Source of the DNA: Pterobdella sp. o SKG-2022
Taxonomy: Eukaryota > Annelida > Clitellata > Hirudinida > Piscicolidae
Assembly (NCBI GenBank): GCA_964035795.1
Contig: OZ038321.1
Coordinates: 17,859,209 to 17,923,208 of the forward strand
Length of the DNA stretch: 64,000 bases
Direction: 5' to 3'
Positions within the stretch are counted from its first letter, which is position 1; every line of letters starts with the position of its first letter. The position numbers and the translations under genes were made by a program. Below are positions 52,501 to 63,377 of this stretch, piece by piece. The notes below the pieces were generated by a model that searched no databases, was not told the origin of the DNA, and was given only the letters and a program-made list of their open reading frames with translations.

Positions 52501-53379
52501 ACCTACCTACCTACCTACCTACCTACCTACCTACCTACCTACCTACCTACCTACCTACCTACCTACCTACCTACCTACCTACCTACCTACCTACCTACCT
52601 ACCTACCTACCTACCTACCTACCTACCTACCTACCTACCTACCTACCTACCTACCTACCTACCTACCTACCTACCTACCTACCTACCTACCTACCTACCT
52701 ACCTACCTACCTACCTACCTACCTACCTACCTACCTACCTACCTACCTACCTACCTACCTACCTACCTACCTACCTACCTACCTACCTACCTACCTACCT
52801 ACCTACCTACCTACCTACCTACCTACCTACCTACCTACCTACCTACCTACCTACCTACCTACCTACCTACCTACCTACCTACCTACCTACCTACCTACCT
52901 ACCAATCTATCTATCTCTCTATCTATCTATCTATCTATCTATATTGATATATGTTTCTATTTCAATTTTTAATTACTATATCATTTAGTAAATATTGCAT
53001 AATATCTATGAAAAGTACTTCCATTTAAATTTCAGGCTCATTATCGTCTCTCACAGATCATCTCAAAGACTTGAAAAGCAAAGCCTACAACAAAATAAAT
53101 AAATACGAAAACTTGATCAATAGGGATTCTGTAGACAATTACAATAATAATTATTTAAACCAGATTAATGATAATGATAAAAATATGAGCAATAAATCTG
53201 AACCTTCTTATTTATCCATGAACAAAGAACCTCTTCAAAATAAGGCAAAATTAGCAGAGTTTGAAGATGATGCTATTGATGATGATGAAGATGATTATTT
53301 AACAGAAGTTAAAATGGCAAATGACGTTACTAAACCTAGAAGTAATTATTATAATACAAGAAACAATCAAAAATTTTAA
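37506..53379 (+). CDS. EGFR: EGFR/ErbB-family receptor tyrosine kinase
   Basis: Complete receptor of about 1351 residues. Exons: 37506-37605, 38944-38995, 39293-39372, 39725-39766, 39857-39938, 39998-40086, 40170-40283, 40693-40773, 41415-41533, 41857-41998, 42089-42196, 45019-45124, 45184-45333, 45392-45591, 45678-45871, 46056-46126, 46211-46415, 46970-47118, 47579-47696, 47884-48002, 48392-48551, 48723-48836, 49214-49498, 49620-49683, 49793-49884, 50151-50226, 50398-50544, 50620-50717, 50788-50862, 51032-51079, 51467-51536, 51629-51790, 53036-53379. Order: signal peptide (1-32), L1 (CRGTNHKFT), furin-like Cys-rich, L2 (LCHASGINW), long second Cys-rich region (about 490-770), TM (about 779-802), kinase, tail. 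Kinase: [15 protein letters not shown] (K882), HRDLAARN (D974), DFGLSKLL (D992), so catalytically intact. Tail tyrosines: YLNP (Grb2-type), YLSM (PI3K p85-type), YYNT. All phases agree. Confidence 0.97.
43053..43096. repeat. piggyBac subterminal inverted repeat, left
   Basis: Contains CTCATATGAGATCGATGGGC followed by ACAAGTGTTAGC. It resembles both the outer right end (CATATGAGATCAATGGACAC) and, inverted, the block at about 44470-44512. It lies about 130 bp inside the left terminus. Confidence 0.65.
44470..44512. repeat. piggyBac subterminal inverted repeat, right
   Basis: Reads TTGCTAACAGTTGTGCC, TATTAACC, then TCATATAAGATAAGC, an inverted and slightly diverged copy of the block at 43053-43096. 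It lies about 300 bp inside the right terminus. Confidence 0.6.
48085..48200 (-). repeat. degenerate SINE copy in an EGFR intron
   Basis: The minus strand preserves the order of the family: a tRNA-like head (GCTTGTATAGCTTAATTGA), a decayed B-box (TTTTGATACCATGTGAG), GACCGACAATTAGC, and the CAAATTT-like and AAGTGCTT blocks of the body. It lies in the intron just before the transmembrane exon of EGFR. Confidence 0.65.
52403..52903. repeat. (CTAC)n microsatellite, about 125 uninterrupted units
   Basis: About 501 bp of CTAC tetranucleotide with no visible interruption, followed by about 37 bp of CTAT/CTCT units to 52942. It lies inside the last EGFR intron (51791-53035). On the plus strand it gives a fake open frame of Leu-Pro-Thr-Tyr repeats, which is not a protein. 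Confidence 0.97.
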
Positions 53380-54632
53380 TTTTTATTCTTTTATAGTATA
53401 TTTTGTATCTTAATTTAAATGCCTTATTGAAACATTTCTCAAATGATTCGTTATATTCATACTTTGATAATCTTCAGTTTTGGAGATTTTTTAGGATTTA
53501 ATCCAATTTGACGTAACTCTTTATTTACAAGTTTGAAGCACTCTAAAGCATTGTTTTTTCATATTATATGTGCAAAGTGCATTGAAAATGTTTTCAACTT
53601 AATTGATTGATTTTTTTAAAATAACCGAGTCAAAATGTCAGTAAAAAAAGGAAATATTTTTATGCATTTTATTATATGACTATAGTATCATTTTCAATAA
53701 ATGTAGTAGTTTTAGAATTTAAATATTTATACTGATTTGATGCTTTAATCATCTTTCAATAATTGATGTTACGATGCTTAGTATATGACCAATGACACCA
53801 AATGCTTTTTCTGTTATAGATAAATTATCAACAAATTTTTAGATAAAAATATATATCTAAAATCAAGTATCAAATGAAAAATTTGAGAAAGCATTTGAGT
53901 TACTATCCAGTTTAGTTTGTTTAGGATGCCCCATTCGGTCTCATCCAATCAAGTTTTTTATATTTGTGGAAGATCGTGTCTTATATATTCTGTCTGTTTA
54001 AAGTTTCGTGTGAAACTATTTACTACTATTAAACTCAAGAAGTTGTGAACTTGGAAATATTTATCACAAAAACATTCAATTTGAGCAAACTAGACAAAAA
54101 CTTATTGATAAGCCAATAAAAGAGAATTTGAAAAATTGAAGCTCGTTAAAACTTATTTAGGCGAAACAGAATTTTATTCTCCATTCCATGAAAAATTGAG
54201 AATAATTTGAATTGAAAATCTTAATGATGTTTTCAAGGTGCTTCCATGAACAACTTTTTTCTCAGATAAATAGTTATGAAAGATGACAAAAAGTCATTAT
54301 GGCATTTGAAAAATACATCATAATAAATTCAAAGCCATTAACTTAAAATTCCCTGTAGAAAATTTCAGTTTATTCTTCGTAATGGACCTCTAAAAACGCC
54401 CACCCTGAAGTTCAACTCCACGAAATAATCAAATAGATATATTTTAATGAAAACTCACTGTATTTTATTCATTTTTTGAGACAATTATAATATTATATTT
54501 GTTTGTTAAGGGTGTGTGTTTTTGAGGGTTCGAAGATTTCATTATGGTAATTAGAGAAATTTAAGTTTAGCTCTGATGGAAATATATTGTCTTAAAAAAT
54601 AGCAATATATTGTCTTAATAAACTGGTTTGGT
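53380..54632. other. EGFR 3' flank
   Basis: AT-rich. An AATAAA at 53696-53701, 317 bp after the stop codon, is a candidate EGFR poly(A) signal. Nothing else is recognised. Confidence 0.5.
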
Positions 54633-55045
54633 ATCAACCTTCAATCAAACAATCACTAAAATCAGACTGTTTAAGGCGTTGATACTCCCAGTTCTGCTCT
54701 GTGGTAGCTAGTCATGGGCTCCATTTAGTCATCAAGTTCAACGATTAAATACATTTGTAAATCGATGGTTGCAAACTATTTTTGGCCTAACACTTTTTGA
54801 CAAAACAAGAAATACCGACTTGAAACTATGCTACAACGAAGACGTCTCAGCTGGCTTGGCCACGTTCAGAGAATGGAAAACTTACACTAACCAAAACAAT
54901 TGCTTGTGAATAAAATTGAAGGTGGTAAACGGTTGCAAAAAAGACAGAAACAACGATGACATGATGTCATGAACGCAGATTTGAAAAGCCTAGATATGTT
55001 TTCAACTTGGAGAACAAAGGCTCTAACGAGAAACGATTGACGAAA
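54633..55045 (+). pseudogene. LINE RT C-terminal fragment
   Basis: The plus strand reads KIRLFKALILPVLLCGS, then RLNTFVNRWLQTIFGL, then LQRRRLSWLGHVQRMENL, then NKIEGGKRLQKRQKQR and a W-R-T-K-A-L-T-R-N-D ending. These are the S-x-x-L-Y-G-x-E-x-W, R-W-L-G-H-V-x-R-M and G-x-R-x-x-G-R blocks of a non-LTR reverse transcriptase C-terminus. Stops occur at several points. It is a third LINE type, distinct from those at 22-25 kb. Confidence 0.75.
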
Positions 55046-55116
55046 CAATATACATTCAAAACTAAATGAACTGAACCAGGATAAACAATTTTTATGAGAC
55101 CATCGGTATCTTTATA

Positions 55117-55243
55117 AAAGTAAGGACAAAAAACACAAAGTATTTATTAAATGACACAAAGCTTTTCGTAAGGTTAGCTTACATTATCAAATGATAATCT
55201 TCGTGTCATTTAATAAATACTTTTTGTTTGTTGTCTTTACTTT
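55117..55243. mobile_element. MITE family A, copy 2 (127 bp, TA target site)
   Basis: Terminal inverted repeats AAAGTAAGGAC and GTCTTTACTTT are flanked by TA on both sides (55115-55116 and 55244-55245), as for Tc1/mariner-type MITEs. The arms carry CACAAAGTATTTATTAAATG and ACACAAAGCTTTTCGTAAG, as in the copy at 32347. It lies just downstream of the LINE fragment. Confidence 0.8.
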
Positions 55244-55729
55244 TAGCTTCAGGCTATTGTACCTCAATGGTATCTTAATGTATCTTACTTTCAAAAATTT
55301 GAAGCATTATCAAATGAGCCATTATCATCAAAACAAATTACAAATCAAAGAAATTTAAAAAAAAATCTGTATAATATCTGGGTAAGTGAATTATACACGG
55401 TCGATAGTAATAGAAGTAATAGAAGGCCCCGATGATTCACTTTTTTTAAATGTGAGCTTATTTTATGATTATAAGAAAAAATTTACAAAAGTAACATTTC
55501 AATAAAGATGATATTGAAACCTTCATTTGAAGCCCTACCAAATTAGCATAAAAAGCAAACCCGACATAAAAACTTGAATTATGAGAGAATCTTTGGTTTA
55601 TAAACACAAAAACAAAGGTTTTTAAAAAACTGATTAAGTTTTTTCAACTGATTATAAAATAAATATTTAAAAACGTCAACATTATAAATTGGTGATTATA
55701 TAACGTTATAATAAAGTTTAAAGAGGGTG

Positions 55730-55830
55730 CATATGTAACGAAAACACCCTGTGAAACAGATGGTATAAAACTGTGTAACTTTAGATAATCATTTAATATC
55801 TCAAAAATTTGTTTATAAGAGCCTACAAAA
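55730..55830 (-). repeat. degenerate SINE copy
   Basis: Shares GTAACGAAAACACCCTGTG, AACAGATG and GTAACTTTAGATAAT with the minus-strand SINE at 844-1015, in the same order. The A-box region is nearly lost (TTTATAAGAGCC). Confidence 0.6.
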
Positions 55831-55849
55831 ATAAGCTATTGAAATGTGA

Positions 55850-58140
55850 ACAAAATTATGTTTTACAGGTAGTTTAGGTAACCAGTTGGATTCTATTAAT
55901 ATCATATTTCAGCCGTAACTAAATTCAAGTCTCTGATCATATTTGAAACGGAATAAAAAATTTTAATAATTTTTCGAAGATAATTAAGAGGAATTTCATT
56001 ATTTTAAAATAAAAATTATTAAAATTGAATTTAAAAAATTAAACTTGTATTTAGAAATTTTTTTCAAAAATAAAAAAATTGCTGTCAACATAAAATTTCA
56101 TAAAGACAGAAATACTTGATGAAGCTTATTCTAAATGGTAAATTATTTTCAAAAATTTGAACTTTACTTTCAATAACAAACCACATTGAAAGCTGCTTTT
56201 GAGTAATTGAAAAAACCTCGTTTTACCATTGCATACCTCAAACAGGTGAACTTCATTTAGATGAACCGACCAACTTTATTGCATAAATATTTCATATGAA
56301 ACCACAATAAATCTCAAACTCAAAAGAATCAACACGAAAGCAAATACACTCAGCCAACACCTGGTTTTTCAATAAGGTCCAAGCAGTCTCTAAAATTCAT
56401 CATCAAAATATTACGTGAAACTTGCACATAATTTTGGCTTATTTTAAACTCAACTGACTAAGTAAGAAGATTCAATTTAACATTCAAAATTACTTGTGAA
56501 TTATACAAAAAAACAGAATACTTCACTAAAAGCAAACAATGATTTATCAAATAGCTCAGTAGTTCAGAAATCCAATACTGTGATGTTTTAGTACCTTTGA
56601 TTTTGTTCTAATTAATATTCAAAAATCTTTTACAAAAATACAGTTCAAGAAGTCAACTTGTAAAACAATCCTTTTTGTTTGAAGCAAAAATATTTCAATA
56701 ACTAACCCCCATCCATGCGATGGTTGTATATTAAAATTTATTTTAAGAAATAATTCAGTTTGTTCATAAACTTTTAAAAATTTTATTTTAATCTTAAATT
56801 AAATTCCTACAGCTAAATGGAATAGTGCGACAATGCGTAAAGGGATGTATAAATGTATTGACATCAACTGCTTAGCTGTTTCAAAATGTTGACAAAATTT
56901 CTGAGAAATTCTTTCTAAGTCTTTAGAGGTAATTTTCAAATTGAATTTTAATATATTGTTTTTTTAAAATTTTTATAGTGCTACTAGTTTTAATCTGATT
57001 TCATAATTTTTTGAAAAAGAATTTTATAATAAAGAATAACATTTAAAAACGAAAATATACCATTTATGAAAGAAAAATTAAGCAAACTATTTTGATTGTG
57101 CTAAAAAAAAACTTATTTCTTAAAAACGTTTTTGAAATAATTTCATACAAAATCAGAATATTAACTTAAAAATAATGAAAATCAATATGATATATATAAG
57201 ATTTTATAATTTTCTTTTTTCAAAAATAAATAAAAAAAATGAAAACTATTCATTGCAAGATGTAGTTTTTCATCTATCTTTTTAGTTTCAAAATAATGCT
57301 AGAAAATTAAAAAATAATATTTTTTCATAATTCTTTTAAAGAATTTTTTTAAAATTAAATTTATTTGAAAAAAAGCATGTTTGAACATTTCATCCAAGAA
57401 GACAAGTTTCTATTTCCAAAACATACAATGAAGAAATTAATGGCGTCATAAAAAAGACCCATAAATAAAAACTCACATCAAAGGCTTACCTAATTCAAAA
57501 GCTCATAGTAGAAATAGTTGTATTTCAACAACATTGAAAAATTATTTATTTGAAGTTTCAATATTTTAAAAAGTAATATTTAATTTTATTTCTAGAAGGT
57601 GTTACTGAATTTGAAAACTACCATGGGCATTACTCCAATGAAGTTTTAATGTGAGCAGTTTGATGCAATATTTATAATATTCCCATTATATCCTACAAGG
57701 TTTTCAAATTTTCATTGCAGATATATAATAAACTTTTTCATATTTATTTTTTGCTTGATTATAAATATTTTGGCTTTTCTAGTGAAAGAAACCAGGCTAG
57801 TATCCGCGAAGTTAATTTTAGTAGGTCTAAGATGCTGGGAAAAAAAATAGTTCATTAGAACCAGTTTAAAATCTATTGGCATTTTATAATATTCACAATT
57901 TCACAATTGAACTTGAACCTATGACTTTTCAAGTCTCAAATAAATAGATTTTGAAAAAATTTTTACTTATTTCAAAGGTTCAAAACTGTTTTGAAAAATT
58001 ATACTTCAGTTTTAACGAACTCCAATTTACGAAATCTTTTTGCTGATTATACTTCTAAATGTGATTTTAAACGTCAAAATGGAGTTTTTTAAAGCAAATT
58101 TTTTCTAAAAACTTCTATTTTAATTAATTGAATCATATTT
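55850..58140. other. gene desert
   Basis: Very AT-rich. I see no exon, transposon end or RNA gene here. Confidence 0.55.
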
Positions 58141-58242
58141 CAAAATATGGTAGGTATGAACCAAGTAGGAAATTTATTTTTTTATATACTATTTGAAATA
58201 AACCTAGCAATTGTAATAGTTTATATTGTAAAGTTTAAAGTT

Positions 58243-59295
58243 TCATATAACCATAAGAAACAATTGCATGTGATATTTGCAATGATCAAAAAAATAATCT
58301 TTTTGCCCTTTTCGTTGCTTTTTTCGGTTTTTAATTTTCACCATAAGAAGATTCCATGCATTGGATTTTACCGGCATTTGGGAATCATTGAATCTTTGTT
58401 TGATGGCTTCCTTTTTTCGAGCTTTTTCTAAGAGCAATGTTTCAGTGGAGTATATTTTTTTTGTCAGTAAAAAATATTATTATTTTTGTTAACAGTTGTT
58501 TGCAGTTTATTTCGTTTTTTTTGATACAACTAGTTGGTTCATTCCAGTGGCAGTGTCCACTTTTCTTTTACATATGAATGTTGATCACAACAGCAGTCAA
58601 TAAACTGGTTTGTTTTGCACCTTGTTTATTTGGGTCATTTGACACAAGTTGTTTTAATTTTGAAAACTTGAACGAGTGTGGAATCACTCTTTTTTTTGGT
58701 TGGATGTTTGTCAAAAAGTCATTTATGTTTTGTTTTTCTGATTTTTTTTCAATTATTTCATGATTTTAAATGATTTATATATTTTTTAACTTTTTTTGGT
58801 TTTAAATTTTTTATAATGTATTTGATTTTATTTTTATAGAAAACATTTTTCCAAAGTTACGAAGCAAGAGCTCAATTTTTTTTCTAGATTGAATCCTAAA
58901 AAACATGTCTTGTAGAATAGTTTTTGAGTTCTACATAATGCTTTTTTCAGTTCTCTAGTCCAAGTATTTGGGTTTTGATTCAATTCAATTTGTATTGTCT
59001 GTGCAATGTTTTATGTTTTTTTAATACTGTTAGAATGATTATGCCATGTTTTTATTACCTGTAAATCAAAAACAGTTATTTTTTTTCTTGTTTTTTCTAC
59101 AGTATACTCAAGTAAATGTGTACAGAGCATAAACCCTACGGAAATATAGCTGCTTTTTTTTGTTTTTTTCAAATCCTGAGTAAAAGAATAAAAAAAATTA
59201 CTTATTAATAATTGTAAGAGTTTGTCTTCATCTATTCTACACACGGTTCTCCAGTGTAAGATTAAATCAATCAGTTGACATAAGCACGAAAACAT
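58243..59295 (-). other. unidentified coding-like stretch, minus strand
   Basis: Several minus-strand open pieces follow each other. 59295-59011 encodes 94 residues with five cysteines/histidines near the start (FSCLCQLIDLILHWRTVCRI). A middle piece near 58730-58560 contains QPKKRVIPHSFKFSKLKQLV. 58437-58243 encodes 64 strongly basic residues (KARKKEAIKQRFNDSQMPV). I recognise no family. Stops between the pieces and the lack of clear splice sites suggest a decayed gene, perhaps from a transposon, but this may equally be chance. Confidence 0.2.
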
Positions 59296-59299
59296 AACA

Positions 59300-62200
59300 T
59301 TAACGCATTGTTTCGAAGTAATATTAATTTTTAAAAAATGATAAATTGAAAATTTCTGCCCTTACATAATTTTAAAATTTTTACACATTCTATCACATAA
59401 TAAGTATCATATATGAAAATGCCTTAAGGCTATCTCTACTTGTCGACTGTGATAGGCCGTAGCGTTTCTAATCTCTACGTTCAAGAGCCAGAACATTTAT
59501 ACAAAAAATGAATGATAAATGTATAAATAACTCGATTTTGGTGCAAAAGCATACTTATATGTCTTTATTGCTGTGATATAAATTGCAACGTAAGCAATTC
59601 AACTCTTCAATCGACTCTCGTATGCAAATATTTTCAAATGCAAGTTTTTTAATTTGAAAAATTTTTTCGGTCTATCAAAAGTATTGAGAATTTTTCACTG
59701 TATCCTACAATTAATCAGTCAATCTTTTATAAGATTGTATGAAATTGTAAGATTTCTAAGTGACATTTAAAACTACATGATGTAAAATATACCATTTATT
59801 TTGTATATTTTCACTAAACAAACATAATCTATAAAAATTTCTTCACCTAGCTGGAATTCAAAAAGTGAACAGTTTGTTATAGAATCCCATTTTATAAATA
59901 TTGTTTTGGCTGAGAAAATTCTTTTTATGTCAATGTTATTTGATCAATTATTTGAAACAGCTGCTTTTTCTTGACATTTTTGCCACTTGTTGTTTAAACT
60001 ATAAAGCATTTTATTATTTATTCGAAAATTTCTAAAAACCTAATACACGATTTTGGAGGCTAGTTATTTAGTTATTGTTCAATAACACTTTAAAAGTCTT
60101 GTCCCACTAGCATTCAAATGCTCTATGATGGAGAGGTCTTCTGCATTAGTTTTTTGATAGTTCATGACTATTCATGTCACTGGTACTTTTTGACGGCAAA
60201 GCTTATTAAATGGATATTGTTTCAAAACAAAGAAATTAATTCATTTTGGAAAATTTCAAAATAAAAAATCACCAACCTTATAGTTGAAAGTTTTGATCAT
60301 AGAAATTTCAAGAAGAATTAAAAAAACACTGACGCAGGGAATCATCCTTAATTTTGAATTTTTTAAATTCTTTTGAAATTTAATTGTTTACAAATATTTT
60401 CCAATGAGTTTGTTCACGTTTATTTCAGGCACGTTTCTTAAACACTTTGAGATGAATTTTACATAAGGGCATGGTGTAAAACCTTGATTACAATGAAGAT
60501 CTACTTATCAAGTCAAATGCAAAATTTTTTGTTAGAGAAACTTAAGACAAGCTTTAGATTAAATTAAAATTTATATTTGCTTGTTTGTATGCTATTTGTT
60601 TAATTGTTGTGCTATCAGTCAAGCTTTTCAACAAAGTTAAACTTCTATTTCTAATGGATTTTTTATACTTAAAAAATGACTAAAAAATAGGATGACAATC
60701 AGTTAGACATTTTAATTGAGTATTTCCATTTCACATTTTAAAGTTTTTTATAGTAAATGATAAAGTATCATTCAATCACTTTTACTATTTCTACCGCTCC
60801 ATTTAGACGATTAAAAGTACGTTTAATGCTATATCCGACCATATTTGCTAAGTAGGTAATAAATTTTTTTTTTATTTCAACAAAATTAAAAGAATTCAAA
60901 AGGTTCTTTTGACTGGAGTGCATTCGAAGCTTCATTTGTAATCACTATTTTGTTGTGATAACTTGAGTCTAAAACGATCATGAGAGAAAATCGTGAGGTT
61001 TTAATGCTTATTTGTCAAAGTACGTGTTCCATCAATTTTCAATGAATTATCATCTAGCCTGATATTAATTTTTTCATTATTTTACTTGCTGTTACATTAT
61101 TATTTCATTTTATCCTTATACTACTGTTTTTTAATGTATATTTGTAAGGCATTTCACTTTTAAATAAAACTATTTAGGATCAGCAATATTTTTTATCATA
61201 GTTCTATAAAAAAAAATTAATTTACACATCTTTATAAACATAATACAATAATAAGAAAAGTCTTTCAAAGAACTAGTATTTCAATTGAACCAAAGCCTTT
61301 TGTATACTGATTTTGTTGGCAATCAGTATAATTTATATATGTTTCACGAAAAACATTTTTAGGAGTTTATTTTATTCCACGAAGCAGTATAATGTAGCAC
61401 TGAACTTTCAGATTTTTATTATTCCACTTATTTTAGACTATAAAAGTCTATTTTTCATTTCTATTTGATTTAGAAACGTAAAAAACAGAATTAAATTCGA
61501 AAAAACTGGTTCATTTTAGTATATTTTTAAAAAACTCGATTAATGAATTAAAATTTATAACTTGAAAGAATAAATAATGATAGGTGCAAAAGAAAGTATC
61601 GTCACTCAAAACACTCGAGGGACTCTTGGTCACACAGACTTGAAACAGGCTCTTTTAAATAAATAGCCTAATGTTTGACCAATTGAACTATACGTATAGT
61701 TGATGAAGTCTAGTAAATTTTCTCAAACTATCACTTACTTCTCCTTGTTACATGAAAAAATAATTGAGTCATACATTGTACCTTGTGGTTCCAACTTTTT
61801 TATAATACTTTTTAAATTATTTCTGCTAGTGTTAGTTTTTTTGTAGTTTTTCTTCAATTAAATTTTCACACAAGCTCCACTCATCACATTTTCAATTTCT
61901 TTTTTCCAAATCACTGAAGCTTCTTTCGAGCATGAAGTTTCAAAATATGTTTTCTAATCCTTCTAACCACAGAATAGTTTTTAAAATAAAAAATTGTCTT
62001 TTTCTAAAATTGCTTTTTTAAATTCCAATTTCTAACATACTCTTTCTATCTCAATCTTGGTATTCAATTTTTACTCTTTTGCCAATACAATTTTTATAAA
62101 TACTCCAACAAAATTAAGGTTTGAAATAAAATATTTTTGTTTCATCAGTTTATCTACTTTTTATTCTATATACAGATTCAATGTACATTCTTTTGCCAAT

Positions 62201-62850
62201 CTCATTTAATATTTTTTCAAACATTGTCAGTTCATGACAATTTTTTTCTAGATTACATTATTTTATTTTGTTACGCACCAATAGTTTCAACTTTGAAACC
62301 CAACTGTTTTTTTTTAATTTTTTTTAGATCACTTTCATTGTTCATTGCGTATTAGCTTTTGAAACTATTTTTTTTTTCTTCAATTTTCTTGACTCAGTAA
62401 TAGCTTTTTGAAATTAACTTCTATCTAGGTCATACATACTTTTAAAAGATTAATCTGCCCGGTTTTGTTTGAACAATACAATGATTTTTTATGAACTAAA
62501 TACTTTACAAAAAAAAATTATTTTTTGAATCAGATTTTTTGTTTATGCAGAAGCTTTTACTTATAACATCAAATGGAAACACATCAAAACTTTTTTTAAA
62601 AAAACATCAAAATTGAAGCATTTGAATATTTTATTGAAAACATGCTATAACTTTTGGTGAATATGGTTTTACCATAAAACGTTAGCAATAAAAGACACAT
62701 CAAAATAACTATGCAGCCAATCGCAATCAACCTAGTCTGAACTTGTAGCCCCAAAATTGTTCATAGATGTTGAAATTATCTTTATTTTAAACATTGGGAT
62801 TACTTCAGCTTGTTTTTTTTTTTTAATTATGGTACTCAAATATTAACACA
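59300..62850. other. gene-poor intergenic region
   Basis: AT-rich spacer upstream of the GPCR. Only the weak tRNA-like block near 61.65 kb stands out. The open frame at 62137-62355 has no supporting feature. Confidence 0.5.
61645..61702 (-). repeat. possible SINE tRNA head
   Basis: The minus strand reads TATAGTTCAATTGGTCAAAC (A-box-like), then about 25 bp, then GTTTCAAGTCTGTGTGACC (B-box-like). Spacing fits a tRNA-derived promoter, but the match to the local SINE family is low and no body is visible. Confidence 0.35.
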
Positions 62851-62853
62851 TTA

Positions 62854-62930
62854 ATGGATAGATTTCGGAAATGTGCGTTTAATTTTGTATGGATAGATTT
62901 CGGGAAATGTGCTTTTAATTTTGTATGGAT
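62854..62930. repeat. 35/36-bp tandem duplication upstream of the GPCR exon
   Basis: Two adjacent units start ATGGATAGATTTCGG (62854-62888 and 62889-62924), differing at a few positions, followed by the first six bases of a third. The duplication is in the extended open frame in front of the GPCR but probably lies outside the true coding region. Confidence 0.85.
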
Positions 62931-63042
62931 TATTGAAATATTACGGTTTCTAACACCAAGATTATTGAGAACCAACTACGCCAATTATCATATTCATTTG
63001 TTTGAAAACATTTTCAGAGATAGATCAATACTTTCAAAAACG

Positions 63043-63377
63043 ATGAAGGAAATTTACAATGCTAAAAAATATATTTTTGTGTTCTCTGTCACAATTCCAA
63101 CAACAAACCCATTTAACACAAGTAAGTCAGACATCACAACAACAGTCACATACAATGAGAAAGATTACGAAACCTTCAACCTGGTTTTAATGATTGTTTT
63201 CGGTTTGATCACTACAATAGGAATTATTGGAAACCTCCTTGTCATAATCACGACTTTCTTCAAAAAGAATGTCTCAAAAAGTAATGCGATTGGAAGCACT
63301 ACAGATGTGCTCATAGTCAACTTGGCGTTTGCAGACCTCCTTTTCGTCGTTTTCTGTGTTCCTTTCACTGCTATCAG
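63043..63377 (+). CDS. rhodopsin-family GPCR, first coding exon (TM1-TM2)
   Basis: Seven-helix peptide receptor, 5' part only. The exon has an extracellular Thr/Ser-rich N-terminus with an NTS glycosylation site. TM1 reads LVLMIVFGLITTIGIIGNLL with the GN motif, then an intracellular loop KKNVSKSNAIGSTTDV, then TM2 with LIVNLAFADLLFVVFCVPF. TM2 and the loop resemble galanin and allatostatin-A receptors (S-x-T-x-x-x-I-x-N-L-x-x-A-D-L-L-F). The exon ends at GCTATCAG/GTTACA, a normal donor. The ATG at 63043 is the nearest start to the N-terminus; an acceptor at about 63017 or upstream frame could shift it. The next exon (TM3) was not found before the right edge. Confidence 0.8.

Noticed and set aside
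52293..52988. 231-residue open frame of Leu-Pro-Thr-Tyr repeats
   Set aside because: It is the (CTAC)n microsatellite read through in one frame; the array lies in an EGFR intron whose flanking exons splice in phase without it.
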